64,000 nt of DNA from JAUCQB01 sp964586235 (lineage in GTDB: Bacteria > Planctomycetota > Phycisphaerae > UBA1845 > PWPN01), in NCBI GenBank assembly GCA_964586235.1, contig CAZPIO010000007.1, positions 1 to 64,000 of the forward strand. The letters are read 5' to 3'. The notes beneath the pieces are model-generated. The model worked only from the letters and a program-made list of their open reading frames with translations, did no database searches and was not told where the DNA came from. The position numbers and the translations under genes were made by a program. Below are positions 17,333-27,326 of this stretch, piece by piece. Within the stretch, counting starts at the first letter, position 1. Each line of letters opens with the position of its first letter.

Positions 17333-18808
17333 TCACGACGTACTGACCCCGATCCGACGCTCTCTTTGCTTCTCCTGCCGGTCAACAGAGATCGGCTCAG
17401 CCGCTGAGGGACTCGCCTGCGCCTGCCACGGCGAACCCTCCACGCCCGGCGCGATCGGCTCCGGCGGCGAGCTCGCAGTCGCCGGGAAGGAACGCAAAGT
17501 GCGGGATACCCAGATGATGCCGATGCTGCCAACGATAAGGTCCGTCGCCAGGCGACCAGCGAACACGCCGGTCACCCCGTAGAGGTGCGCGCCCAGGCAG
17601 GCGAGCGGAATCAGCAGGCCCAGCACGCGGATGGCATTCAGCACCGTCGCGCAGACAGGCTTGTGCAGGCCCGTCAGGAAGAAACCGCAGTACCGATGCA
17701 CTTCCATCATCCCATAGCCGAAGGAGATAATGCGAATGTAGGAGATGAGGACGCGGGCCACCTTCGCGTCATCCGTGAAGACCGACGCCAGCCATGGAGC
17801 ACTGAGGAAGAAAACCACCGCCACCAGCCCGCCGTAGCCGAGAGCGAACCACGTGGCCACCTTCTGTGCCTCGCGAACGCGGTCTACGCGAGCAGCCCCG
17901 AAGTTCTGGCTCACGAACGGTGTGAGCGAAATGCCCAGTGCCATCGGAACCACGAAGGCGAACATCTCGAGACGGCCGGCGGCGCCGCAGGCCGCCACCG
18001 ACTCGTTCCCGAAGTGGCTCAGCAGCCTGGTAATCACAGTCGCGGAAACCGGCATCAGGATCATGCTCAGGATGCTGGGCACCGCGAAGCCGAGGATTCG
18101 CCGGAACGAGGCGAGCCATTCATCCAACCGACGAGTCCCGAATACCAGAAGGCGGTGCTTGTGCCGCAGCAGATAGAAGAGCCATGCCGTCGAGACCGCC
18201 TGCGCGATCACGGTGGCCAGCGCCGCCCCGCGTATGCCCATGGCCGGGCATCCCAGGTAACCGAAGATCATGATCGGGTCGAGGATCATGTTGAGCACCG
18301 TTCCCAGAATCATGAACCGACTGGCCGACTTGGAGTCGCCCGCGGAGATCAGGATGCCGTTGCCCAGGAATGGCAGGGCCATGAACATGGCCCCGACGTA
18401 CCAGGTGCGCATGTACTCGCCGACGAGGGGTAGCGTCTGGTCGTCGGCGCCCAGCCGCCTGAAGACCGGCGTGACGCTGAGATACCCCGCGACGGACATC
18501 GCCGCCGCCACGCCGATCGTCAGCACCAGGCCGTGCGTGACGAGCCTCGCCGCGTCGTCGTGATCGCGGCGACCGATGGCGTGGGACACGAGAGTCGTGA
18601 TGGCGGTCCCGATTCCCCCGGCCACGAACGTCAGCAGCATGACGACGGGGAAAGTAAAGCCCATTGCCGCCAGCGGGAGCGTGCCCAGTTGGGCCACAAA
18701 CCACGTGTCCGTCAGGTTATACGCGTTCATGGCGAACGTGCCGGCCAGCATCGGGAACGCCATCGAGAAAAGGGTCCTTGTGACACTGCGACGAACCAGC
18801 ACTGACAT
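17333..18808 (-). CDS. MATE family efflux transporter
   Basis: This encodes 491 residues. The start is ATG 18808, preceded by AAGGTGAG. The pattern is of twelve membrane segments in two halves. Typical MATE features are visible: an N-terminal FSMAFPMLAGTFAMNAYNLT with D-T-W-F-V-A-Q-L-G immediately after it, an asymmetric repeat in the second half (VPSILSMILMPVSATVITRL), and SQNFGAARVDRV at the C-half signature. The family exports organic cations and drugs using a Na+ or H+ gradient across the inner membrane. The last 45 residues are a hydrophilic tail. Substrate and ion are unknown, and no regulator is adjacent. Confidence 0.92.
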   Translation of the reverse strand: MSVLVRRSVTRTLFSMAFPMLAGTFAMNAYNLTDTWFVAQLGTLPLAAMGFTFPVVMLLTFVAGGIGTAITTLVSHAIGRRDHDDAARLVTHGLVLTIGVAAAMSVAGYLSVTPVFRRLGADDQTLPLVGEYMRTWYVGAMFMALPFLGNGILISAGDSKSASRFMILGTVLNMILDPIMIFGYLGCPAMGIRGAALATVIAQAVSTAWLFYLLRHKHRLLVFGTRRLDEWLASFRRILGFAVPSILSMILMPVSATVITRLLSHFGNESVAACGAAGRLEMFAFVVPMALGISLTPFVSQNFGAARVDRVREAQKVATWFALGYGGLVAVVFFLSAPWLASVFTDDAKVARVLISYIRIISFGYGMMEVHRYCGFFLTGLHKPVCATVLNAIRVLGLLIPLACLGAHLYGVTGVFAGRLATDLIVGSIGIIWVSRTLRSFPATASSPPEPIAPGVEGSPWQAQASPSAAEPISVDRQEKQRERRIGVSTS

Positions 18809-19297
18809 GAATGCTCACCTTCGCTCGCTCTTGAGTCGGGCGCCTCGACCGGCGCCGTCGCCGCGTCCCCCGGGGGATCCCGTCTGCTCTCTGTATAGGC
18901 TTCCGCAACAAGGAACGAGGGCTTCGCGGCATCCTCCCGGTCGAATACGCTTGGCCCTGTCCGCGATCGCTGGTGTCGACGCTCCCCCCGTCGCCACGAC
19001 TGCGCCCGGTCAGTCGCCCTGAGATCGTGCCACAGATACTACCTGCGCCTGTATCCAAAACAAAGGTCTTCACTGTTGTCAGAAGCAGGGTTGTTGGGCT
19101 CTTGGACTGTACGACTGACAGGCACATGTAAGCGATCACGCATCAGAGAGAAACCGTCAGGCTGTTCGACTGTTCGGGAGAGGCCCGGCGGCAGCCTGCA
19201 TGAGCCGACGAGGACATCGGCCCCACTACCCTCGACCAGAGCTCGGGGCGCAAGCGGCCGGTGGCACCCCTCGGTTCGCCGTGGTACAAGGAAGGGG
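18809..19297. other. 489-base divergent intergenic region
   Basis: This separates the MATE gene (leftwards) from the RDD gene (rightwards). It contains degenerate CTGTTCGACTG-type repeats at about 19155-19178, related to those at 23689-23780. I found no gene with a ribosome-binding site and no strong promoter. Confidence 0.5.
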
Positions 19298-19996
19298 ATG
19301 GCTACCGCGACCTCATCACAGCAGCCGGCCGTGGCGTGGGACCCACCAGCCTGCCTGAGGGCTTGCCCGATGTGCCTTCGGCCGATCCGCAAGCCGCACA
19401 AGTGCAAACGGCTCTACGGTGTTCCTGTGTGCCCGAAATGCCGAAACTGGTTCGCGAACTGGCGACAGGCCGCGTACATCGTCGATTGCCTGGTTTACTA
19501 CGTTGTTCTCGTCGCCCCGTTCGATGCGTTGATATCTCTGATCAGCCCCTGGCTGCGAATCGCGCCAGAGCTTTGGGTTGCCTTGCAGACAGGGATTGGC
19601 TACATCGGTCTGCCTCTGCTGTTCTGCTGCAAGGACGCCATCGGCGGCCGCTCACCCGGCAAGTGGCTGCTCGGCCTGCAGGTCGTCGATGGGCAGAGCC
19701 GCGAGCCCATAGGCTTGGGGCAATCTCTCAAACGCAATCTCCTTTTCATGTTCCCATTGATCGGGACTCTGCTCGGGGCGTTGACGATGATGGGCGGTCG
19801 ACGGCTGGGGGACAACTGGGCACGGACGGACGTGGTCTGGCTCAAGTACGCTACCCGCCCGCCGTTCGTCCCGGAAGGCCGGTACTGCCTGAGCTGCGGA
19901 TACGATCTGACGGGAAATGTCAGTGGCCGGTGCCCGGAATGCGGGACACTCATCGAGTCCCCCGAGAAGGTGCCCCCGGTTCCCGTGGCCGGATGA
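19298..19996 (+). CDS. RDD family membrane protein with two zinc ribbons
   Basis: This encodes 232 residues. ATG 19298 follows AAGGA at 19289-19293; the frame further upstream is not protein-like. The N-terminal ribbon has CPMC and CPKC pairs (ACPMCLRPIRKPHKC, then VPVCPKCRNWFANW). Next comes an RDD module with three membrane segments (AAYIVDCLVYYVVLVAPFDA, a second near LQTGIGYIGLPLLFCC, a third near LLFMFPLIGTLLGALTMMGG) and the family pattern GGRSPGKWLLGLQVVD. The C-terminal ribbon CLSCGYDLTGNVSGRCPECG is a form often seen in planctomycetes. RDD proteins are poorly understood; some have been linked to transport or stress. The location is the inner membrane. Confidence 0.8.
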   Translation: MATATSSQQPAVAWDPPACLRACPMCLRPIRKPHKCKRLYGVPVCPKCRNWFANWRQAAYIVDCLVYYVVLVAPFDALISLISPWLRIAPELWVALQTGIGYIGLPLLFCCKDAIGGRSPGKWLLGLQVVDGQSREPIGLGQSLKRNLLFMFPLIGTLLGALTMMGGRRLGDNWARTDVVWLKYATRPPFVPEGRYCLSCGYDLTGNVSGRCPECGTLIESPEKVPPVPVAG

Positions 19997-20615
19997 CACG
20001 ACGAGCACGCCCATGCCGGCGGCAACGACCATCGAATCGCCGGTTCAGAACCGGGAGATAGGCTTTTTTGCGTTGATAGCGGGGGGTCGGTCTGGTGATC
20101 TGGGTCGTGCACCAGATCCGGAAAAGGGCGGGGTCCCGGGATGAAGGGCCGGACTCGGGGCAATGAAGTATCGATTAAGGTCTGATTCGTTGTGAGACAT
20201 CCACGTCGTACGGACGGCCTCGCACCTGGGATGGGCTCCTTGGGGCGAATGCCCGCATGGGGAACGAGTGTCAGGGGCTGATCGGTTGACTCGATGAAAG
20301 CGGCCGTTTGCCGTGATCCGGTGCTCAGGCGGCCGCGGGCAGGCCGATGATATGAATGGGCGCGGGACGGCCCCCTGGAAACCAGACACGGCGGCGGACC
20401 TGGCCATCTCACCCCGGCGGGTCGCAGTCGGAGGCCGCTCTGCAGCCATGGGGAGGGGGGTGGTGCTTCTTTCGCTTGAAGCGGGGGGGCTCCTGGCCGT
20501 AGAATGAAGCGGCAGAGGATGGAGTCGCCCTCCGGCAGGGAGTGTGTTTGCTGCCGCCGACCAGCCTCGATAGCCAGCGTTAGATCCTTACCCTGTTTGT
20601 ACTTGCCGCGAGCTC
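19997..20615 (+). other. 619-base intergenic region before the pilus locus
   Basis: No gene is seen. The left 450 bases hold short GC-rich palindromes and no readable RNA gene. The right end carries the promoter candidate at 20476-20505 and a leader of about 100 bases before the pilB-like gene. Confidence 0.5.
20476..20505 (+). promoter_or_regulatory. Sigma70-type promoter candidate for the pilus locus
   Basis: TTGAAG (20476-20481), an 18-base spacer, then TAGAAT (20500-20505). The same TAGAAT -10 recurs upstream of ispG, the methyltransferase and the second MBL gene. Confidence 0.55.
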
Positions 20616-22322
20616 ATGGCCCGACAGAAGAAAAAACTAGGTGAGATTCTGGTTGACTGGAAGGTCATCGGTTCCCGTGCCCTGGAAGATGCCCTCAAGT
20701 ACGCCGAGGAGCACCACAAGCGGATCGGCCAGGCTCTGATCGAGTTGGAGCTCTGCCGGGAGGAGGACGTCTTCAAGGCCCTGGCGTCGGAGTTCGGCGT
20801 CGAGTATGTCGACGTTGACCAGACGGCCGCGATCGCCGCCAACCTGCACCTGATTCCCACGAAGATCATGAAGGAGCGCCAGGTCCTGCCGCTCGGCCAG
20901 GAGAACGGCCGTCTCCGGGTCATTATCAGTGACCCCCTCGACATCGAGCTTCTCGACCTGCTCAGGTTCACTGTGAACCCGAGCATCGAGATGTCCGTCG
21001 CCGCCCCGAGCAAAATCAAGCGATTCATCGACAAGCACCTGTCCGACGTCGGCGACAAGATGAAGAGCGCGTTGACGAGCATAGACGAGGACCGCGAGGA
21101 AGAGGACGTCGAGGGTGTCAGGATTGCCGGCGAGGAGCCGGACGCCCCGATCATCCGCCTGCTGAACCAGTACATCACTGAAGCGGTCAACATGCGGGCC
21201 AGCGACATCCACATCGAGCCGATGGCCGATCGCGTCCGGGTCAGGTACCGCGTCGACGGCGAGTGCCTGGAACGGCAGCGGATTCCCAAGGCGGTGCAGA
21301 ACTCGGTGATTGTCCGTCTCAAGCTGATGTCGGGTATCGACATTGCCGAAAGACGGCTGCCCCAGGACGGCCGTATTAAGCTCACCATCGGCGGCAAGGA
21401 CATCGACTTCCGCGTGAGCACCTGCCCGGCTTACCATGGCGAGAGCTGCGTGCTTCGTATTCTGCGTCCCGAGTCCGTTCGGGTGGGCGTCCAGTCGCTC
21501 GGTCTCGAGCAGGACGATTACGAAGCCTTCATGAAGATCATCCGGCGGCCCAACGGCATCTTCCTGGTGACCGGGCCGACCGGTTCGGGTAAGACCACGA
21601 CGCTGTACGCGGCGCTGCAGGAGCTCAACCGACCCGACAAGAAAATCATCACCGCCGAGGACCCCGTCGAGTATAACTTCACCGGCATGAACCAGTGCCA
21701 GGTGCGCGATGACATCGGCTTGTCGTTTGCCAAGATCCTTCGCGCGATGCTGCGGCAGGCCCCCAACATTATCCTGGTGGGCGAGATCCGGGATTTGGAG
21801 GTGGGCGAGGTGGCCATCCAGGCGGCCCTGACCGGTCACCTGGTGTTCAGCACTCTGCACACCAACGACGCGTGCAGCGCCATCACGCGTCTGATCGACA
21901 TCGGGATTAAGCCGTTCCTGGTCGCCAGCTCGATCCAGGCGATCCTGGCCCAGCGTCTGACTCGGGTGATCTGCGAGGAATGCAAGGAGGACGACCCGGA
22001 CCCGGATCCGAAAGTCATGCGGCTGTTGCGGCTGAGCGAGGACGATGTGCGCGGCAAGCTCAAGCGAGGCGCGGGCTGCAAACGGTGCGGCGGGACCGGT
22101 TTCCGCGGGCGTCTGGGCATTTTCGAGATGGTGGGCCTGACGAACGAGTTGCGCGAGCTGGCGTTCAATCGGGCGTCGACCAGCCAGATCCGCAAGGCGG
22201 CCCGGGCAGCGGGGATGCGATCGCTGCTGGATGACGGGAAGATCAAGATCCTCCGCGGGATAACCACCCTGCGGGAGGTCGCCAAGCATGCCCAGGCGGA
22301 GGGTGTGGTGGTCGAGGAGTGA
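20616..22322 (+). CDS. Type IV pilus/type II secretion assembly ATPase (PilB/GspE family), copy 1
   Basis: This encodes 568 residues. An MshEN/GspE N-domain (about 1-150, LGEILVDWKVIGSRALEDAL) is followed by the secretion ATPase domain. Visible motifs are the Walker A GPTGSGKTTT, the aspartate-box region LVGEIRDLEVGEVAIQAALT, the His-box HLVFSTLHTNDA, and a tetracysteine zinc site (CEEC, then CKRCGGTGF). The protein powers pilin or pseudopilin polymerisation at the inner-membrane platform. It is first in a cluster with pilT, a second ATPase, a pilC/gspF platform gene and a prepilin. Whether it serves a pilus or a secretion pseudopilus cannot be told from sequence alone. Confidence 0.9.
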   Translation: MARQKKKLGEILVDWKVIGSRALEDALKYAEEHHKRIGQALIELELCREEDVFKALASEFGVEYVDVDQTAAIAANLHLIPTKIMKERQVLPLGQENGRLRVIISDPLDIELLDLLRFTVNPSIEMSVAAPSKIKRFIDKHLSDVGDKMKSALTSIDEDREEEDVEGVRIAGEEPDAPIIRLLNQYITEAVNMRASDIHIEPMADRVRVRYRVDGECLERQRIPKAVQNSVIVRLKLMSGIDIAERRLPQDGRIKLTIGGKDIDFRVSTCPAYHGESCVLRILRPESVRVGVQSLGLEQDDYEAFMKIIRRPNGIFLVTGPTGSGKTTTLYAALQELNRPDKKIITAEDPVEYNFTGMNQCQVRDDIGLSFAKILRAMLRQAPNIILVGEIRDLEVGEVAIQAALTGHLVFSTLHTNDACSAITRLIDIGIKPFLVASSIQAILAQRLTRVICEECKEDDPDPDPKVMRLLRLSEDDVRGKLKRGAGCKRCGGTGFRGRLGIFEMVGLTNELRELAFNRASTSQIRKAARAAGMRSLLDDGKIKILRGITTLREVAKHAQAEGVVVEE

Positions 22323-22426
22323 GGCCGCCGCGCGTGCCGGGTGCCTCGGCGTTGTGCAGCGGCAGGAGTGGATGAGGAGGGTGTCAGGAGCACGGAGCAA
22401 GCGAGCCGCTCTGGTGGGCGAGCAGG

Positions 22427-22485
22427 GCCGATGCCCTCATCGGCCGGCGTCTGAAACGCGAGGAGTTGCCGACGAGGGCGTCGGC
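22427..22485. repeat. Two hairpins of the GCCGACGAGGG family
   Basis: GCCGATGCCCTCATCGGC at 22427-22444 and GCCGACGAGGGCGTCGGC at 22468-22485 are short perfect or near-perfect hairpins in the pilB-pilT gap. The second 18-mer recurs exactly at 40561-40578, and both arms are present in 28567-28606. Confidence 0.8.
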
Positions 22486-22513
22486 ACCACACCGGGGAGA
22501 AGTGGCGGGTGTT

Positions 22514-23680
22514 ATGAGTACACTTCACATAGATCGTATTCTGGAGACGTGCATCAGGCGCGACGGTTCCGACATTCACCTGACGGTCGGACGGCCGCCG
22601 GTGATCCGGGTCCACGGGCATCTGCGGTCCCTCGAAACCAAGGTGCTCGAGCCGGACGACACCGTATCCCTGATGAAAGCCATCACTCCCGACCGCAACC
22701 AGCAGGAAATCCAGGAGGAAGGGGGCACCGACTTTGGCTTCGCGTTCGGCAACCAGGGCCGGTTCCGGGTCAGTATCTTCCGTCAGAAGGGCCACCTGGC
22801 CCTGGTTCTGCGGTTGATTCCCTATAAGCTGCTGACCTTCAAGGAAATCGGCCTTCCGTCGATCTGTCAGGCCCTGTGCCGGCGGCCGAGAGGTCTTTTC
22901 CTGGTGACCGGCCCGACGGGTTCGGGCAAGACCACGACGCTCGCGTCGATGATCAACTACATCAACGAGAACTTCGACCGCCACATCGTGACCGTCGAGG
23001 AGCCGATCGAATACTACCACTCTCACAAGAAGTCGCTGGTCAACCAGCGCGAAGTAGGGCTGGACGTGCCGAGCTTCTCGGAATGCCTGCGCCGCGTGCT
23101 GCGGCAGGACCCGGACGTGATCCTGGTCGGCGAGCTTCGAGACCTGGAAACGATGGAGGCGGCGATTCGGGCCGCGGAGACCGGTCACCTGGTGTTCTCG
23201 ACCGTGCACACGACGGGTTGCCAGGGAACGATCAACCGCATCATTGATGCGTTCCCGCACGAGCAGCAGGAGCAGATTCGCGTGCAGTTGTCGACCAACC
23301 TGATTGCGGTGCTGTCGCAGGCCCTGTGCGCGAAGGTCCCCAAGGGCCGCGTCGCCGCTTACGAGTTCATGGTGGTGACGCCGGCGATCGCGAATTTGAT
23401 CCGTGAGAACAAGACGTTCCGCATCGACTCGAGCATTCAGACGGGTAAGAAATTCGGCATGCAGTTGCTCGATGAGCACCTGCTGCAGTTGTTCGTGGAC
23501 CATCTGATCTCCGCGGAAGAGGCCATGGACCACTCGCGAAACCCGGGCGAGATGCAGGACAAGATCGAGGCCATACAGAAGGGCTTGCCGCCTGAGGCCG
23601 GCGGCACCGCGGGCGGACCACTGGGCAAGCCGAAGGGTCCGGACGGAGAGCCGGAACTGCCGCCGATGTCGAAAGGATGA
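22514..23680 (+). CDS. pilT: Twitching motility ATPase PilT
   Basis: This encodes 388 residues. I start at ATG 22514; the open frame further upstream covers the hairpins and is not PilT-like. The N-terminal LHIDRILETCIRRDGSDIHL and GRPPVIRVHG stretches are the PilT PAS-like domain. The Walker A is GPTGSGKTTT, the Walker B region is PDVILVGELRDLETMEAAIR, and the His box is HLVFSTVHTTG. There is no GspE N-domain and no tetracysteine, as expected for the retraction ATPase. Its presence supports a true retractable type IV pilus rather than only a type II secretion system. The C-terminus is Gly/Pro-rich. The gene lies 191 bases after the first ATPase gene. Confidence 0.92.
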   Translation: MSTLHIDRILETCIRRDGSDIHLTVGRPPVIRVHGHLRSLETKVLEPDDTVSLMKAITPDRNQQEIQEEGGTDFGFAFGNQGRFRVSIFRQKGHLALVLRLIPYKLLTFKEIGLPSICQALCRRPRGLFLVTGPTGSGKTTTLASMINYINENFDRHIVTVEEPIEYYHSHKKSLVNQREVGLDVPSFSECLRRVLRQDPDVILVGELRDLETMEAAIRAAETGHLVFSTVHTTGCQGTINRIIDAFPHEQQEQIRVQLSTNLIAVLSQALCAKVPKGRVAAYEFMVVTPAIANLIRENKTFRIDSSIQTGKKFGMQLLDEHLLQLFVDHLISAEEAMDHSRNPGEMQDKIEAIQKGLPPEAGGTAGGPLGKPKGPDGEPELPPMSKG

Positions 23681-23688
23681 GAACAAGG

Positions 23689-23780
23689 CTGTTGGACCGT
23701 TAGACTGTTAGGCCGTCAGGCGCCTCACCCTGGGCCGGTCAGAACAGTCCAACAGTCGAACAGCCGAACAGTCTGACAGG
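23689..23780. repeat. Degenerate CTGTT-rich inverted repeat
   Basis: Short units like CTGTTGGACCGTTAGACTG occur on the left, and the complementary pattern (AACAGTCCAACAGTCGAACA) on the right, between pilT and the second ATPase gene. Similar units appear near 19155-19178. It may fold into a long imperfect hairpin; no gene is present. Confidence 0.5.
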
Positions 23781-23786
23781 TTAACC

Positions 23787-25667
23787 ATGGCTGAACCGCT
23801 CAGAAAAGCGCAGGATGATTCAGGCCGGAGTGCGAGCACGGCTGTCGGCAAGGGCCCGGAGAAGCCTCCGGTCCGTCCGCCGGCACCTCCAGCCCAGCCC
23901 CCGGATCGTCCCCGTCCCGTAGGCGGGCGGATGCCTCCGATCAGTCAGCTCCGGGGCCGCACGCTGGGCCGTATTCTGATCAAGATGGGCAGGCTGACCC
24001 GTACCCAGGTCGGCGAGGCCCTCAACATCCAGAAGAAGAACCCCGGCCCGATCGGGCAGATCCTGGTCGAGCTGGGTTACGTCAGCGAGAACGATGTGCA
24101 GATCGCCTTGGCCGCCCAGGTCGGGATGGAACCGGTGGACTTGGCCAAGATCGACGTGCCCAAGGAGGTCCTCTCCCTGGTGCCGGCCAAGGTTGCCCAC
24201 ACTTACAAGATCATCCCGATCGACTACGAGCCTTCGACCAAGACGCTTTCGATCGCGATGGACGACCCCGCCAACTTCCAGGCCACCGACGACCTGAAGA
24301 CGCTGATGGGGCTGGCGATCCGGCCGTTCCTCTCCAATCCCGACGACATCGCGGCCACCCTGCAGAAGTACTACCCCGAGGACCAGGCCGAATCGATCGG
24401 CTCCCTGATCGATGAGCTTTCGGAGGACGAGGATCTCGCCAAGTTCGAAGGGCGCGGCGACAGCATCGACCTGGAGGAGCTCAAGGAGGCCGCCGAGTCC
24501 AACCCGGTCAAGAAGCTGCTCAACCTCGTCCTCCTGCAGGCGATCCGCGACAAGGCCAGTGACATCCATTTCGAGCCGTTCGAAGACGAGTATAAGATCC
24601 GCTATCGTATCGACGGCGTTCTGTACGAGATGGTTCCGCCGCCCCGGCACATCGCGGTGGCCATCGCCAGTCGTATCAAGGTCATGGCCAACCTGAACAT
24701 CGCCGAACGCCGCCTGCCCCAGGACGGCCGCATCGAGCTGACCGTCGGGGCTAACCCGGTGGACCTTCGCGTCTCCGTGCTGCCGACCATGTTCGGCGAA
24801 AGTGTGGTCATGCGTGTGCTCGACCGCGCGAACATCAAGCTGGATCTGCACCGGATCGGCTTGCGGGACGACGACATGAACATCTTCCGGCAGCTCATCA
24901 CCAAGCCGAACGGCATCATCATCAACACCGGTCCGACCGGCTCAGGCAAGACCACCACCCTCTACGCCGCGCTCGCGGAGCTCAACGATATCGAGACCAA
25001 GATCCTGACCGCCGAGGACCCGGTGGAGTACGACATCGACGGCCTGTGCCAGTGCCAGATCAATGCGGAGATCGGCCTGACCTTCCACCGCTGCCTGAGA
25101 AGCTTCCTGCGGCAGGACCCCGACGTGATCCTGGTCGGCGAGATCCGTGACCTGGAGACCGCCAAGATCGCCGTCGAGGCGTCCTTGACCGGACACCTGG
25201 TTTTTACGACGCTTCATACGAACGATGCCCCCTCGGCTGTGGCCCGGTTGATGGATCTCGGGTTGGAGCCGTTCCTGCTTACCGCCACGCTTGAGGCCGT
25301 GGTTGCCCAGCGGCTGGTGCGTAAGATTTGCGAGAACTGCAAGGCGGAATTCCACCCGACCGAAGAGATGCTGATGGAACTGGACCTCAAGCCCGAAGAC
25401 GTGAAGGGCAAAACGTTCATGTACGGCAGGGGGTGCGACTACTGCAACAACACCGGGTACCGCGGGCGGATGGGCCTGTTCGAGATGATGCTGATGTGCG
25501 ACGACCTCCGCGACCTGGTGATGAAGCACGCCTCGACCAACGTGTTGCGCAACGCCTCCCGCAAGCTGGGCATGCGGACGTTGCGTGAGTCGGGCCTGCT
25601 GGCGATTTTCGAGGGCATCACGAGCATCGAAGAGGTCGTCAAAGAGACCATCATGGAGGAGCTGTAA
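23787..25667 (+). CDS. Type IV pilus/type II secretion assembly ATPase (PilB/GspE family), copy 2
   Basis: This encodes 626 residues. It starts with a Pro-rich hydrophilic stretch (about 1-50), then an MshEN-type N-domain (LRGRTLGRILIKMGRLTRTQ), a linker with acidic helices, and the ATPase domain with GPTGSGKTTT, a LVGEIRDLETAKIAVEASLT segment and HLVFTTLHTNDAPSAVARLM. The tetracysteine (CENC, then CDYCNNTGYRGR) is intact. It shares the same architecture as the first ATPase but is clearly diverged from it. Two assembly ATPases in one locus suggest either two fibres or a PilB plus a secretion-type GspE. It is followed after 89 bases by the platform gene. Confidence 0.9.
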   Translation: MAEPLRKAQDDSGRSASTAVGKGPEKPPVRPPAPPAQPPDRPRPVGGRMPPISQLRGRTLGRILIKMGRLTRTQVGEALNIQKKNPGPIGQILVELGYVSENDVQIALAAQVGMEPVDLAKIDVPKEVLSLVPAKVAHTYKIIPIDYEPSTKTLSIAMDDPANFQATDDLKTLMGLAIRPFLSNPDDIAATLQKYYPEDQAESIGSLIDELSEDEDLAKFEGRGDSIDLEELKEAAESNPVKKLLNLVLLQAIRDKASDIHFEPFEDEYKIRYRIDGVLYEMVPPPRHIAVAIASRIKVMANLNIAERRLPQDGRIELTVGANPVDLRVSVLPTMFGESVVMRVLDRANIKLDLHRIGLRDDDMNIFRQLITKPNGIIINTGPTGSGKTTTLYAALAELNDIETKILTAEDPVEYDIDGLCQCQINAEIGLTFHRCLRSFLRQDPDVILVGEIRDLETAKIAVEASLTGHLVFTTLHTNDAPSAVARLMDLGLEPFLLTATLEAVVAQRLVRKICENCKAEFHPTEEMLMELDLKPEDVKGKTFMYGRGCDYCNNTGYRGRMGLFEMMLMCDDLRDLVMKHASTNVLRNASRKLGMRTLRESGLLAIFEGITSIEEVVKETIMEEL

Positions 25668-25756
25668 GAGACTTCGGGTATTTGCCCCATGACCAAAGAG
25701 ACGCCCGGTCGCAGGTACCCGCGGACGAGTCGCTCCCCAGGAGAGGAGGCTGAGCC

Positions 25757-27046
25757 ATGCCGACCTTCCAATATGAGGCCATGAACCAGGCCGGTCAGGA
25801 AGTCAAGGACGAGATCGAAGCTCAGTCCGTCGAGGACGCGCTGGCGAAGATCCGGCAACAGGGGTACTACCCGACCAAGCTTCGCCAGAAGGGGGGCAAG
25901 CGGGTTCGAGGAGGGGCCGAGGGTGCAGGCGGCCCGGGCGCCAAGGGCAAGAAGAAAGCGGTCGGCGGGCTCGGCACGGTCAAGAACAAGGAAATCGTCC
26001 AATTCACTCGCCAGCTTTCCACGCTGCAGGATGCGGGCTTGCCCATTCTGCGATGCCTGCGGATTCTCGAGCAGCAGCAGAAGCCGGGCATGCTCCGCCT
26101 GATCCTGCGAAACGTCGCCGACGACGTCGAGGGCGGCTCGACGCTCTCGGAGGCCATGGCCGCCCAGCCCAAGGCTTTTGACCGTCTGTACTGCAACATG
26201 GTGGCCGCCGGCGAGGCGGGCGGCGTGCTCGATACCATTCTCCAGCGTCTGGCCGACTTCATGGAGAAGGCCCAGCGGCTCAAGAGGAAGGTCGTCGGGG
26301 CGATGATCTACCCGATCGCGGTCATCACCTTCGCGCTGGGTATCGTGTCGGGCATCATGATCGCCGTGATCCCCAAGTTCAAGACGATCTTCGCCGACTT
26401 CGGCACCAAGCTGCCCGGCCTGACGGTGGCGCTGATCAATATCTCGGAGTGGTTCGTGAAGGGCACGCCGCCGGGATGGGTGGTGATCCTCTTTTCGCCG
26501 ATCGCGCTGTTCCTGCTGGTCAAGCTGCTGAAACAATCCGAATCGGGGCGATTCGCGGTCGATACGATCAAGCTGAAGATTCCTGTACTGGGGACCATTC
26601 TGGCCAAGTCGTCGGTGGCCCGCTTTACCCGTACCCTGGGTACCCTGTTGGCAGCCGGCGTGCCGATTCTGGAGGCGATCAACATCACCCGCGAGACCTC
26701 GGGTAACGAGGTCTACGCCCGGGCGCTCAAGTCGGTGCACGATGACATCCGCGAGGGCGAGTCGTTCGCCAACCCGCTTCGGGCGGCCAAGATCTGCGAC
26801 AACATCGTGATCAACATGATCGACGTGGGTGAGGAGACCGGCGATCTGGACAAGATGCTGATGAAGATCGCCGATAATTACGACGAGGAAGTCGAGACCC
26901 TGGTGGACGGGCTGGTGAGCCTGCTCGAGCCGGTGATGGTCATCTGCCTCGGCGGCATCGTCGGGTTCATTGTCGTGGCCCTGTTCCTCCCGCTGGTCGA
27001 GTTGATCAACTCGGTCTCCTCGGGTGGCAGCGGCGGCGGGGCGTGA
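25757..27046 (+). CDS. pilC: Type IV pilus/type II secretion inner-membrane platform protein (PilC/GspF)
   Basis: This encodes 429 residues. ATG 25757 follows GGAGAGGAGG. The N-terminus (MPTFQYEAMNQAGQEVKDEI) is the typical cytoplasmic start of GspF/PilC, followed by a Gly/Lys-rich linker (about 45-75). Two T2SSF four-helix domains follow, each with the family pattern: FTRQLSTLQDAGLPILRCLR near residue 80 and FTRTLGTLLAAGVPILEAIN near residue 290. Membrane segments lie near residues 180-205, 240-255 and 390-415. It anchors the assembly ATPase to the fibre at the inner membrane. The name pilC is given on the strength of the adjacent pilT. Confidence 0.92.
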   Translation: MPTFQYEAMNQAGQEVKDEIEAQSVEDALAKIRQQGYYPTKLRQKGGKRVRGGAEGAGGPGAKGKKKAVGGLGTVKNKEIVQFTRQLSTLQDAGLPILRCLRILEQQQKPGMLRLILRNVADDVEGGSTLSEAMAAQPKAFDRLYCNMVAAGEAGGVLDTILQRLADFMEKAQRLKRKVVGAMIYPIAVITFALGIVSGIMIAVIPKFKTIFADFGTKLPGLTVALINISEWFVKGTPPGWVVILFSPIALFLLVKLLKQSESGRFAVDTIKLKIPVLGTILAKSSVARFTRTLGTLLAAGVPILEAINITRETSGNEVYARALKSVHDDIREGESFANPLRAAKICDNIVINMIDVGEETGDLDKMLMKIADNYDEEVETLVDGLVSLLEPVMVICLGGIVGFIVVALFLPLVELINSVSSGGSGGGA

Positions 27047-27326
27047 TGCGGCCGGACAGGACCGCTCCGCAAGGCGGAGCGGCAGGCTTCGTTCGGCGTC
27101 CGGAGAGCAGCGACCGACCGTAAGTTGCTTCTGTTAAATGACTTGCGGTTGGTGAGGCGGATTGGCGGGCTGGGATCGATCCCGACATTACCGGCCGAAG
27201 CGCCGATGACTTCCCCGGAGTTGTATGCTACGATCAGATAGGGCGGCCGATAGGGTGTCCGCGAATCCGCCCGCTTGCCAGGAAACCGCCAAAGGCCTCC
27301 TACGGTCTTCAGCAAGGAGTACAGCA

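Noticed and set aside
21836..23686. 616-residue open frame on the minus strand opposite the pilB and pilT genes.
   Set aside because: It spans two coding regions and a hairpin gap and has no family pattern; it is a shadow.
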